This document shows positions 46,755 through 57,985 of a DNA stretch of 64,000 bases, in pieces. A model generated the notes under the pieces. The model did no database searches, was not told the origin of the DNA, and saw only the letters and a program-made list of their open reading frames with translations. Numbering within the stretch: position 1 is the stretch's first letter; each line of letters begins with the position of its first letter. The translations under genes and the position numbers were made by a program. This DNA is from Paramecium sonneborni (taxonomy: Eukaryota; Ciliophora; Oligohymenophorea; Peniculida; Parameciidae): contig CAJJDN010000082.1 of the NCBI GenBank assembly GCA_905182985.1, positions 308,914 through 372,913 on the forward strand. Direction: 5' to 3'.

Positions 46755-48025
46755 TCATAATTATATATAAATCAAAATTAGAGAAATATCAATTAATCCT
46801 TCTCCTTCTTAGTCCCAATATTTTTTAGTTTCATCACCAATCTCTTTTAATGCCTGATCAATATCCTCCTAGCAAGTTGGAGGAAAATGAGCATCTAAAA
46901 TTTAATCAATGACCAAAATATCCATGATTTCCCACATTCCTGTAGATCCAATCAACAAATATCCTGATTTAGGAACTTTGAATTCTGTTATTTCTGGCTC
47001 AGCGATTATTCCAACAACTTTGCCAATCATATTTCCAAAACATCTAGTTAATTTGACACCAGGTAAATTCTGTTTTGGTGCCCATACCTTTAAGCTTCCA
47101 CTCTTTCTACCTTTATAGACAGTTTAATCTATTTTGCCACCTTTATTGAGTATCCTTTACACTTCCTTACTATTTGTTGTGTCATGAACAAAATTTAGAT
47201 TTTTCTATGTAAATTTTCTTACTTCTTTTGGCCCACTTGGATCGGAATCTTTTTTATAAAAAAAAGCAGCCTTGGAATCACCTAAATTTGCACAATAGAT
47301 TGAATTATTCAGTATTATCATTGTTAATAATGAACAGCCATTGCTCTTTACATCGAAATCCGTTTACTCTATCTAAAAAGTTTTAAATTGTAAATATACT
47401 AGATTTTGTTCAACTTGTTAGTAGACATTTTAGAAACTTTAATGTATTGACAGACTCAATCCAATTATTGGTATGTTATTGATGGTTTGTACTATTTAGT
47501 CTAATGCACGATGAGTGATTATTTTCGAAAATTGTTTGCTCAAATTTCCATGACTATCTCCAAGTCCAACCACAAGATAGTCTATATTCTGACTTTTTTG
47601 CATGTTCAAAACTACTGTATCACTATTTTTAACTAGATTCTTTGCAGCATCCAAACCATCAAGTTATCTTTAATCTATTTAAATTCATACAATAAGCTAG
47701 TAAATTTAACTAGGTTTTTAAATTATGAAGTTATCGACATCCTTTAAATTGAAGTTCTTTTATTTGTGATTATTAGATTTCTATTTGGAGATCGGTATGA
47801 TTATGATATTTATTACAGTTTTGACCACTATGATTGTGCTTCGATTTTAGGACTTGAATTAATATCTGGTAAAGTTCGAAGAGATCCTCTTACTATTGCT
47901 CCTTCTTAAACTATTTTCTGTGTTTTCAGAGAATTTAAGGGTAACAATTAGTTAGAACTTCTATGAAAAGAAGATATCCCTTGCTTTTGTTTTAGCTCTA
48001 GAAGCTTTTTTTGTTAAGCACTCAT
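46755..48025 (-). CDS. PP2C-like protein with degenerate active site
   Basis: N-terminus MSAQQKKLLELKQKQGISSF is Gln/Ser-rich (about 110 residues, probably disordered). A PP2C-like fold follows: VVGLGDSHGNLSKQF where active PP2Cs have DGHGG, NGCSLLTMIILNNSIYCANL, LGDSKAAFFYK, LTRCFGNM, EPEITEF and GYLLIGSTGMWEIMD where active enzymes have ASDG-x-WD. Several metal-binding Asp residues appear replaced (D to S, D to T), so it may be a pseudophosphatase. An intron joining the N-terminal region to DAAKNLVKNSDTVVL (near 47660-47700) is required but not located. Start is the complement of 48023-48025. Confidence 0.7.
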
Positions 48026-48031
48026 TTTAAA

Positions 48032-50333
48032 TCAATTATTATTAAATTCAGATATCAATAAATACTTAAATATCTTGATTAACTTATTAAATGTTTCTAT
48101 TTCTCTAATATTATCTCTTTTTTTATTAAATCGTAATTTTTAACAATAAATTAATATAAAATCTGCAATATCATAATATTAAGTATTCGCAGTCTTTTGT
48201 TGAAAATCTCTTTATTTTATTCTATCTTTGTGTGGATGAAAACATTTCTAGTGGATTAATTTTCATTTCATTATGAAATTACTCAAAAGTTATACTTAAA
48301 TTTGGTTTTCTTCTTACTGCTGTTCGAAATCCTCTTTCTTACTTTTAGGTTGTATTCATTTAACCTTTATCTTATGGAGTCTCAATATCTCTTAATTGTA
48401 ATTACAACTAACTTAATAATTCAACTTATTTTAATAAATCGACCTTTTAATATCTTTTAGAGCTTATTTATAAGACTGCTAGTTTATTTTCGGTTTTGAC
48501 TTCAGATTTCTTTCTAATTACATCTTATTCTTTCTATTCTGCTATCATTTTAGGCTTTAACTCAATAAAATTTGATTCCAAAGACGTATTAAATCCAGAA
48601 GCAGTCTTATTGCAAGGAGTTTTTGACTTGAATGTTTCAAATTACTAAAACGAATACTTTATAGAACTTTTATTTTTTTTTTTAACATCTGATTGTTCAG
48701 CATCATATACTTATACTTCAGAAAATCCTTTACTATTATTTTCTAATTAACTGTGAATTAATTCATTTTGCATAATTACTTTCTAAGGTGTTTCAAATGA
48801 TTTCAATATTTAAGGAGAAAAAAAATCAATTGTTTATGTAAATTATTCTGTATATTTTCCTTCTTGTAAAAATTAATTATAATGAAACATTTCTAATTCT
48901 TATTACTTCTATTTCTCATTTATCTCTTTCTCTATCTCATTTTAAGTTTTTTTTTTATCTGTTTCAATTAGCTTTTCATTTTGGATATTGTTAGAATTTT
49001 TTTATTTTATTAAAGCCAATTAATTTTCTAACATCTCCTTTTAATATTATTACTTCTATATATTTTACTAATAAGTCAACAAAAGCTTTTGTAACCAAGT
49101 TATTTTTGATTGCAGCTATATAAATTAATTATGATATATAGAAGAGTAATCTAAAGTTTCATAATTAACTTTAAACTTCATTAAACCTTTTATGAAATCC
49201 TAGATATATGATGACTATTTTGGATTTGCAATAATTGCTTTATTTGTGGTAGATTAAAATCTCCAAATATGAACGGCAGCTTATAATAAAACGGACTTAT
49301 TTTGGGAGATTACTTTATAAAATATTCAATATTTACAAAACTAAATGATTTTTTAATAGTTTTTTTCTAATTCATTTTAAATCTTGTGTTAGATAGATAT
49401 CTATGATGTTAATTCCATTTCCTGTTGTTAATAGGCTTCTTTATTCTTTTTTTGATCTTTAATAACTCTTTCCATAAATTAGGAAAGAGAAGTTTCAATC
49501 AATTATTAATAGATTTACATTTCCCTTTCTATAATTTTGGTCTAAGAGAGAATCTAATCGATCTCTTTATAATTTATTCCATAACCTTGTTTTTGATTTC
49601 GAAATACTTATAAAAAAAATAAATTTCCATGATTATCTTGAAAATATTTCCAAATTTTGTAAGGATCTTTTTCTAATTGTGCTATTTTTCTTACCAAATA
49701 TTCTGTTGATTGATGATGTTCATGTTTCTATTTGAATTCTTTCAAAGTCTGTTTTGTCATTACTAACTCTCTTTTTTATGCTTCCACAATAATATTTAAG
49801 TGCTTAATCTTATTTTCATATGCATGAGAAATCTTTTCAAGGTTTTTATTTACTATATCCAAAGTAGCTTAATCCTTGATTAAATGTCTATCAATTTATA
49901 TATTATCATTATTTGGTTGTGCATGATTTAATCTATAAATTTATTCACTTAAAATTTGGATCTCCTTCATATAATTCGCAGTTTATTCTTGAATTAATTA
50001 ATCTCTTTTAGTTAGTTTCTCAACCAGTTCTTTTAACTACTTCTTACATTTCTTATGCAAATCCAAATCACTATCATCAATATCGCCTATTTTCCTTTCT
50101 TTTTATACAGCAAACAATTTAACTTTATTACAAGGGTTTTCTCTTAAATGGCTTTTAAGATTATAAATTAGATTAAGCAAATCTGATTTTTATTTATATT
50201 CATAGGGAGTATTATCATCAATAATAAAAATCATAATTTTGTACATCATCTAATAGCATATGTCTTCGTTTTAATTAAAAAGTTAAATTATTTCTTTAAT
50301 TGTCTCATCTAGTTAAAGCAGTATAAAATTCAT
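48032..50333 (-). CDS. Coiled-coil protein of unknown function
   Basis: Start ATG is the complement of 50331-50333 (MNFILLQLDETIKEIIQLFN); stop is the complement of 48032-48034. Predicted long coiled coils (for example KKCKKQLKELVEKLTKRDQL, EIQILSEQIYRLNHAQPNND, NKNLEKISHAYENKIKHLNI) extend over most of the protein. The family is not recognised; centrosomal/ciliary coiled-coil proteins often look like this. The frame is continuous from the start to about 49330; several introns are needed downstream and were not all resolved. The stop lies 6 bp before the ATG of the next minus-strand gene. Confidence 0.6.
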
Positions 50334-50380
50334 AATATAAAATATTTTAACACATTTCAAGCTATTATTAATTTTAAATA

Positions 50381-52030
50381 ATGAACAATAATATTGTAGA
50401 AGATGATGATGATTTACTTATTAGTGGGGCTAGGAACAATAAAAAAGGTTAAATCAATTTAGATATATCAAATTATTCATGTAATATGTAAGAAATATCT
50501 AATACTTAATAAGACCTGATATTACACCATCATTCGATCTAAATAATTTTAAAAAGTTCATCCTGAATGAAAATTTGAACATTAATGATTTATAGGAACT
50601 AATTTTAAATTTTCATTTAAGTTCAATGAAATTGAGATTTAGCATATGGAGATTGTTTTTAGGGATTTTTAATATAAATGATTCAATAGAATAGAAAATC
50701 AACAAGCTCAATCAAAATAGATCAGATTATTAAAATTTAAGCAAGTAATATTTATAAGCTGAAACAAAGAAAGAATCCAAAAGAAATATCAGAAATCCTT
50801 TGTTATAAAATTAATAAGAATAGCAAAAACCAAATGTAAATAAATCTTATAATAAAAGGTTTGGAATAACTTTTTTGAGATTAATCACTTAAAAAGTGAG
50901 ATAAAAAAAGATGTTGATAGGACTCATTAAGATAAGTAGTTATTTTAAAGTTTAAAGATAAAAAATTTATTGTCAAACATATTATTTATTTGGAGTGTAA
51001 AGAACCCTACAATTTCTTATCGATAAGGTATGAATGAATTGGCAGCTAATGTGATTGAAGTTTATTTTACAGAAGCTTAAGGATTCAATCATTTGGAAGA
51101 AAGCGAGGATAAGAAATAAATTGCAATTTTTTATGATACAAAATTTGCAGAGGAAGACATCTTTTAATTGTTTGAATAGATAATGAATGCTCATGTTGAT
51201 ATGTTTAAACATACTCCAGAAAGTCAGAAAAAACAACAACTTATAATATAAAGTAGAATATAAAAAATATATGATTAATATTTGAAAACAATAGATGTGA
51301 CGTTATTCAAACATTTAAAAGTTTAGGATGTTGAACTTTCTGTATTTTTAGTTAGATGGATTAGGTATTAATAAATATTATTGATTTAGATGCATGTTTA
51401 CAAGAGAATTTCATGTTGAAGATTCTTTAAAAGTTTGGGATGCCATTTTTTATGATTATTACCTTACTGAAGAGAAAGCATGGTTTATATTGGTTGATTG
51501 TATTGTTATTGCGATGTTTGTTTATGTTCGAGATTAAAGTAGTGGATTGCTGTTAATTTCTAGTTCTTGAAAAGGATGATCCGAATGCTTGTTTAAAAAG
51601 ATTTCTAAAATATCCTCCAGTTGAAAATTTAGCATAATTGATTTAAGCAGCTTTTAGCATAAAAGGTGTTTTACAATCTGCTAATCCTGAGCAAGCCTTG
51701 CTTTAGGATTAATTTTTGATTACATTTCTTGGAAGTAGAGATGTCAGTTAGTCTCCAAAAATATTTTAAAATGTTAAGAATCAAGAAATCCCTGAAGAAA
51801 ACAATAAGTAAATATCATTATAAATTAGATTGTTAGAAGCCACTAATTTAAAATAGCCAGAAATAATTGAAGTTTAGATTAATTAAGCATAAATAATACT
51901 TAAAGCATTAAATTAAGGAATTATGTGCATTTAGAGATTTAATACTGATAAATCGGTAAATGAAGTTAAATAACTACTTGAAAATGCGAAATCAGAATTA
52001 GTAAAATGTTTAGATAAATAATAAATTTGA
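50381..52030 (+). CDS. TBC-domain Rab GTPase-activating protein, TBC1D5-like
   Basis: N-terminal acidic stretch MNNNIVEDDDDLLISGARNN, then the TBC domain: LRFSIWRLFLGIF, IKKDVDRTHQDK (arginine finger R in the DVxRT motif), ILFIWSVKNPTISYRQGMNE (glutamine finger in YRQG), FQLFEQIMNAHVDMF, and CMFTREFHVEDSLKVWDAIF (family: REF..ED.L..WD). Both catalytic fingers are present. The wording of the insert-containing TBC domain is closest to TBC1D5, which acts on Rab7 and retromer. A helical C-terminus follows (LQSANPEQALLQDQF..). Several micro-introns are needed, especially in 50480-50640. Stop TGA 52028-52030. Confidence 0.85.
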
Positions 52031-52039
52031 ATTTAAAAC

Positions 52040-53237
52040 TCAAAGTTTATTTTAACTTAATAGTTCATGTAAACTCTCCTTTCTTTAAAGTCTGTAAATA
52101 GTTTCAGCTAATAATGGTGCAACACTTAAAACCGTCAACTTATCTTGTAAGATTGCTTTATCTAATTCTTTAACTTGTATGGTATCCGTTACATAAATCT
52201 TGGATAAATTTGAAATTCCTATTGTAAGAGCAGCTTTTCCTGATAAAACTGGATGTGTTGCGTAAGCCATAACTGATTTAGCTCCTTCTTTTATTAAAAT
52301 ATCAGCTGCATTTCTGAGAGTCCTTCCTGAATCTACAATATCATCAATGATCAAACAATTTTTTCCATGCACATCTCCAACTAGACTTATTTCTGTTTCA
52401 GTAACTGGATGCTTAGATTTATATATCATAGCCATTTCTTTTTAAGATACTAAAATGATTATTACTTGTCTTGATATTAGGGAATGCAAATTTTAGTTCA
52501 TCTTGAACTTTCTTAACTCTTGAAACACCATTAAAATCAGGAGAAACTAAAGTCAATTCATTTGGTGGACTTAATTTTAATGGATGATTATTAAGTTCAT
52601 GAATGAGTGTTATATATGGACAAAGATTATCTACAGGGACATCTGTTGAAAAAGCTCCTTAAAGCTATCCTCGATGAAGATCAATTGAAACAAGGTGATC
52701 TATTCCAGTTTTTTCTAACATTCTTGCAATATCTGCAGCTGCAATTGATTAAGTCTTAACTAATTTGTGGTCTTATCTTGAATAACCATAATAAGGAACA
52801 ATGACTGTTATTGATTTTACAGATGTCCTTCTTAAGGCACTTATAAACAAAAATAATTCAACTAAATTTTCATTTACTGGAGGACATGTTGATTGAATTA
52901 TAAAAGCATTTCTTCCTCTTACATTATCTAAAACCTAACAATTAAAATAACATAACTTATATATTGCATTCTCCATCTGCATATCTCTCCAATACAACAT
53001 TTCCAAGTGTTATACCTAAACATTTAACAACTTCATTTGCCAATGTACTATTAGAATTTCCACTAAATACTATAGTTTCGGGTCTTTTAAATATTATTAT
53101 GATTAGTTATACTCAATCTTATATTTTTTTTAATTAGCATACACTTTTGTGTATGATTCATCTCGACTATGAGTTGATAATTTAAGCAATGAAGATTTAC
53201 ATAAGAAAGGAACGATAAGATATTTCAAATTTCTCAT
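52040..53237 (-). CDS. Ribose-phosphate pyrophosphokinase (PRPP synthase)
   Basis: Makes PRPP from ribose 5-phosphate and ATP for nucleotide synthesis. 372 aa. [20 protein letters not shown] and [20 protein letters not shown] (N-terminal ATP/flexible-loop region), [30 protein letters not shown] (the conserved PY..YSRQD(R/K)K), [24 protein letters not shown] and the PRPP-binding loop [14 protein letters not shown] are all present. Introns are 53084-53112 (29 nt, AAG), 52935-52956 (22 nt, GTT..TAG) and 52438-52465 (28 nt, AAG). An N-terminal extension of about 50 residues ([20 protein letters not shown]) could be an organelle presequence. Stops of this gene and the TBC gene are 9 bp apart. Confidence 0.93.
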
Positions 53238-53428
53238 TTTATTTTTTTAGATATGAATAAATATTTAGCTTTAAATTTTAATATATAATCTCTTTTATAA
53301 TATTCTTCTTAAGATTCTATATCGAGTACAACCAAAAATTATATTATCAATGAGCTCTGAAACAGAAATTATAATATTTTATAATTATTTCAACAATATT
53401 ATTATTTCTATGTAGAGAAAATCTTTAA

Positions 53429-56400
53429 TCATAGTAAATATTAGCCAACCAATTTTATTTTATCGGTTGCTTGTAAGACCATGTCTAATTTCATAGGATC
53501 AACTTTATAAGTATTTACTATTAACTTTGTGCTTTATTTCTAAGTTTTTTTTCTTTTATATATTGTTTTAGGCAATATTCCTCTTTAATAATCAATAGAA
53601 TATTATCTATCCTTTTCTGTTGGATAATCAAGATCACATTAATTGACCTTTAGATTATATTTAATCTTACTTCTTTATCATATTAAGAGTTGAAAGATGA
53701 AAAAAATTTTAACATTTCTGTTTCTTACTTAAATTCTTTAATTCGATTCATTTAATTTTCTATCTACACTGGATCCAATTTACTGAGAAATCTCAAATTC
53801 TTTTTGATTGGAGAATTTATATCTTAAGAAAAAGCCTTTTATTAACCTGGAAAGGATGTTTAAACTTAATCTTCAAATTTTAAAAATTAAACTTTATTTG
53901 TATCATCTTTTCCTAATGATTTCAATTTCTATTCTGAGAGATGACCCAACTCTTCATAACAATTATCTAAATTTCGATTAAAAACTATGTCTTATTTTGC
54001 TACATTTTAAATTTATTCTTATCTCTATTTATCTAATCAAATAAAAATTAATTAATACAAAGCATTATCTAATACTTGACATCTTGATCAGCAATAGATT
54101 CTAATTGATTAATTAATTACTCTATGATAGCACGTTTTTATGATAATGGCATATTATCAGGAATTTAGTATTATTCCATCAATTCTCTTTCGTACTTCAT
54201 CTTTTCCAATTATTTCTAATATTCCAATTATCTTTGTCTTTCTTTTTCTTATTATTCAATTTTTTTTGGCTAATATATAAATTAAATTTAATTTTACATC
54301 ATGGGGAGAATTCTAATTTGAAGATTTCCTTCTAGCAAAATTCAAAGCTACAGCAGCAACAGGTAACTTGAGTTATTTAGTATTTTTGACTACTTTTGAT
54401 CTATTTGATCTCTCTCCCTAAGATGATTCTATTGTTAATTTACTTTCAGGTTAACTTTCATCTGATCTTTGTTATTGCTATTATTATTCTCTCACTTGAG
54501 ACTTTTATCTATTTGATGATTTATTATTTTTAGTACTATTTTATGTATTATTAATAGGAATCAACATTCTTGATTAACCTTAATTAATTTATTATTGATT
54601 TGATTGCTAAGGAATTTGAGAATATGATGAAAGATTTCTATCTGACGGAGATATTTATTATCTCTATTAAGAATGAAGTTAAGAGTTAGTTTGTTATTTT
54701 TAATTATCTAATCCTAACTTATTAAAGGATGGCGTAATATGTTATTGATTTGCCATTCTATAAATAGGAGAGCATTCTATTGATTCTTCAATTATGACAT
54801 TATTAGTATTTTGTTAAGGTTCACATTAATTTACTTAAATATTAATTTATTATTATTGATTCGTATTTTGATAATGCTCATCATCATGCATAATTGATGT
54901 CATACTTATCTATTGCATCAATTATATTTATTAGTACTTTTATTATAAGTCGAGATTATCATGTGTTTAAAATTATGGATAGTCTTATTCTTTATTAGTT
55001 TATATATGAGTAGTAGCTGGTCTAATAGCATTTAAGTGAGAATGTAAATTATCTTACTTTTGCAATGAATAATCTAATAATGATACTTAAGACTCTTCTT
55101 TTGAAATTGAATTTTATTAATATTATTAGAAGTCGGGTATTTTTTATTCTTTATTTTATTAATATTATTATCTTTCCGATATTTTTTGCTCGTTTTATTG
55201 TAGAGTCTATTATTTTGTTTTTGCTGATTTCACTGATTATAAAGTACGAGAAGAACAAACTGGAGAAAGTAAATTATTGTTTTGTTCATCAATCTTTGGA
55301 GTCATCAAGTGATTATTCTCTTCAATCTTTAGATCTGTTTCGTCCTGTTTTAGATATTCAGATTTATGTTGTTTTATATTTCTATCTTATTTTTTTTACT
55401 TTAAATATGTTTATTCTTGATTTTTGTCTAAACATTTTGCACTTTAAATAGTCTGTTGTTTCTATTTTAGATCTTTGTCTAAAAATGGTAATTCTGTGTT
55501 AGTTCCATATGTTATCTATTTCAACCTATCACTCTATGTCATAGGTCTTCTTTATGAACTGAAATCATCATCATTGCTATAATATTTTTACAATTTCTCT
55601 TTAAGATCCATTTTACTTGAATCACTACCCATAGGAAGATTTTAGGATTATTTTCTTGAATAACTCTACGCTTAAGAATATTAAGGATTAAGTGACTCTC
55701 CAACTATATTTGAATCTGCAATTTCTATCTTTGATTAATTATTATTTGTTTGAGAATTATATTGATTTAATTAGGGTTCTAAATAAGGTTAATTATGCTT
55801 TTAAACAGCGTTTTCATTACTTTTATTTGCTTTAATTTGTTTATCTTTGTAGTTGCTATCAAATTACTTTGTGTAATTTTCTTACTTTTCTATTTCCCCA
55901 TCTTAACTTACTATATTTATTGTTGGTTTCTAATTTCTATTCTTAAGCTTACTTTCACTAGTTGTCAACTATTTTTACAAAGAAATGTCCTTAAAATATT
56001 AATCAGCCTAAGTACTATTAGGACTGTTTAATTAAAATGGATTTATAACTCGTGTGGTTGTTGAATCATTTTGTTGATAACTTCCATTAGTAAGTAATCT
56101 TTGCACATCTTAATTACCTGTTTTATCTAATCTAAATCTTCTACTCTTTACAGATTGTGGTTATGCATACAATTAACTTTCTACTTCAGTTGTCTATTAC
56201 TCTTTATTACTTTGATTTTTTTTACTAGATAAACAAACATAGTTTTTTCTTGAATCTATTGATTATGAGATTACAGTTCTGATTTCATAATTTACTTTTA
56301 AGTCTTTAATTGGTGTTTAATTTTTTATCAAATTTCGCTTGATTGTTCCAAAAATCTATAAATGTAATGGTTGAATATTCTTTTTTTCTTTTTGTTTCTT

Positions 56401-56547
56401 AGTAAGCAGCTCACAAAATTAAGCTTGATCAACAAAAGATATTGATGATAGGAAACCTGCTAAGACTCTTTCAACTATGGTCAAAATAAAGAGTTCTTCC
56501 CTTTAAACATTCCTCTTATTATTCAACTCAAATTCATAAGTTTTCAT
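53429..56547 (-). CDS. Large glutamine-rich protein of unknown function
   Basis: Start ATG (complement of 56545-56547) gives MKTYEFELNNKRNVQREELF, and the frame is open for over 2 kb. The N-terminal about 100 residues look ordered (C2-domain-like pattern FLSSISFVDQAQFCEL, LQIFGTIKRNLIKNQTPIKD). Then come several hundred residues very rich in Gln, Asn and Ser with poly-Q runs (TAA/TAG). The C-terminal region is basic and helical (KKIEQQEKERQRQLEYQKQL), ending VDPMKLDMVLQATDKIKLVG. One clear intron, 28 nt, TAG, lies near 54267-54294; another is needed after about 53960. No family recognised. Confidence 0.65.
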
Positions 56548-57042
56548 TTTTTTATTTAATTATGTTTCATTAAAATTTATTTAAAGAAATTCATTTTACT
56601 AATAATAATAATTAATTAGTTATTTAGAAATTTTTATGATGAATATACAAATAAAACCCATTTATAATTTGTTATCTATTATTACTAGCTTTAAAGTAAT
56701 ATAACACTCTGTATCATATTTGAGTTTCCTTTTGTGTTTATTTATACTCCTTATAAAAACAATAAATTACTTTATTACCAATATCAGCTTTTCATTTCTT
56801 TCTATAAAAATTTTCTTGATTTACTCATATTTATTTTTTTAATTTAATCTCTTAACTAAAAGCTTATTAATTATATCATCTTTCGTAAAGAATTGTAAAT
56901 CCTCTCAATTTAAGTGGTTAATTCACAATTTCCCTTTTTTAATTAAGTTAAAAAAATTATATTTTGAAATAGAATTATTATATATCAAATATAATAAATA
57001 AGCATTTATTAATAAAAAGATCAAAATTATTTTAGATAGTGA
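56548..57042. other. Divergent intergenic region, no gene seen
   Basis: About 500 bp AT-rich spacer between the Q-rich gene (minus) and a small plus-strand frame. No motif recognised. Confidence 0.45.
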
Positions 57043-57193
57043 ATGAATCAAATACTACATGAAGGTAATTTAATCCCTATTAATAGTTCCAAGAAGATAT
57101 CTATTTAGTTAAGGGTATTTCAATAAAGTAAACAAATGTAATTATTGTGACATATGGTATACATAAATACTTACAGAAAATGTCTTAGATTGA
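57043..57193 (+). CDS. Possible small protein with C-x2-C (42 aa)
   Basis: ATG 57043, intron 57065-57086 (22 nt, GTA..TAG), then VPRRYLFSQGYFNKVNKCNY and CDIWYT, ending TGA 57191-57193. The same frame stays open past the TGA with protein-like sequence (VDQLEVFIQLYLRSFLKEKQ). A longer gene broken by one base or one unrecognised intron is therefore possible. Confidence 0.3.
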
Positions 57194-57489
57194 GTTGATC
57201 AATTAGAAGTATTTATTTAATTATATTTAAGATCTTTTTTGAAGGAAAAATAATCGAAATAGTTAAAAAGAGGAATATAATGTCAAAAATTTATATATTT
57301 CAACTTTGTAAAGTAAACTTTAAATAAATTGCATAGATTAATAAATTTCTTGTTTTTATATATATTAACATATTAATTGATTTAATACCGATTCTCTTAT
57401 CCTTTTTAAACTATAGATGTTTTACATTAAGAAAAATTTAAGTGTTTAGAACAATATTCAAATAATTAATATAAATAATATATTTAATA

Positions 57490-57942
57490 TGGATCATTTT
57501 GAATAACCATCAGCAAAATTACTTTATCTAATAAATGAGATGAACAGATTAAATATGATCACTTAACTAGAGAAATGTACATTAAAATGTAAGAGTAAAG
57601 TTTAATAGGAGAGTTTGTTTTGGAAGAGCATCAAGGAATATATGATCTTTTAAAATAATATCCAAAGAGTGATACAGAACTTGAATTGGCTGAGGCCATC
57701 ATTATATTATTGAGAGGAGCTCCAAATTCAGAATGTATGCATAATTTATTAGTTAGAATAATAAGTTTAGGATGATGGATAATATTAAAATGATTTAATT
57801 ATATCAGAAGATGTAAGAAATAGATGAATATTTATAATAGCTTCAATCTCCATTGGGGCATCAATTAATGAAGAAGAAGAAAGAGAAGAAGAAAAATCAG
57901 CAACATGAAAATAGGCCTTTTGAATTAAATTAAATACAATGA
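57490..57942 (+). CDS. Hypothetical small protein, frame path partly unresolved
   Basis: Candidate start ATG 57490 (MDHFEQPSAKLLYLINEMNR). The better-supported part reads MYIKMQEQSLIGEFVLEEHQ, then ELELAEAIIILLRGAPNSEC. An intron ending at about 57773 (TAG) leads to DDGQYQNDLIISED, and another (28 nt, 57811-57838, GTA..TAG) leads to a basic Lys-rich tail ending TGA 57940-57942. The join between the first ATG and MYIKMQ is not clear. The core looks like a helical-repeat protein. Family not recognised. Confidence 0.4.
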
Positions 57943-57985
57943 TTTAGTTTATAGGAATATATACATAAAATATTCATATTATATA

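Noticed and set aside
55065..55451. 128-aa plus-strand hydrophobic frame
   Set aside because: Antisense of the Q-rich gene; Leu/Ile/Phe richness is the complement of Gln/Asn codons in that gene.
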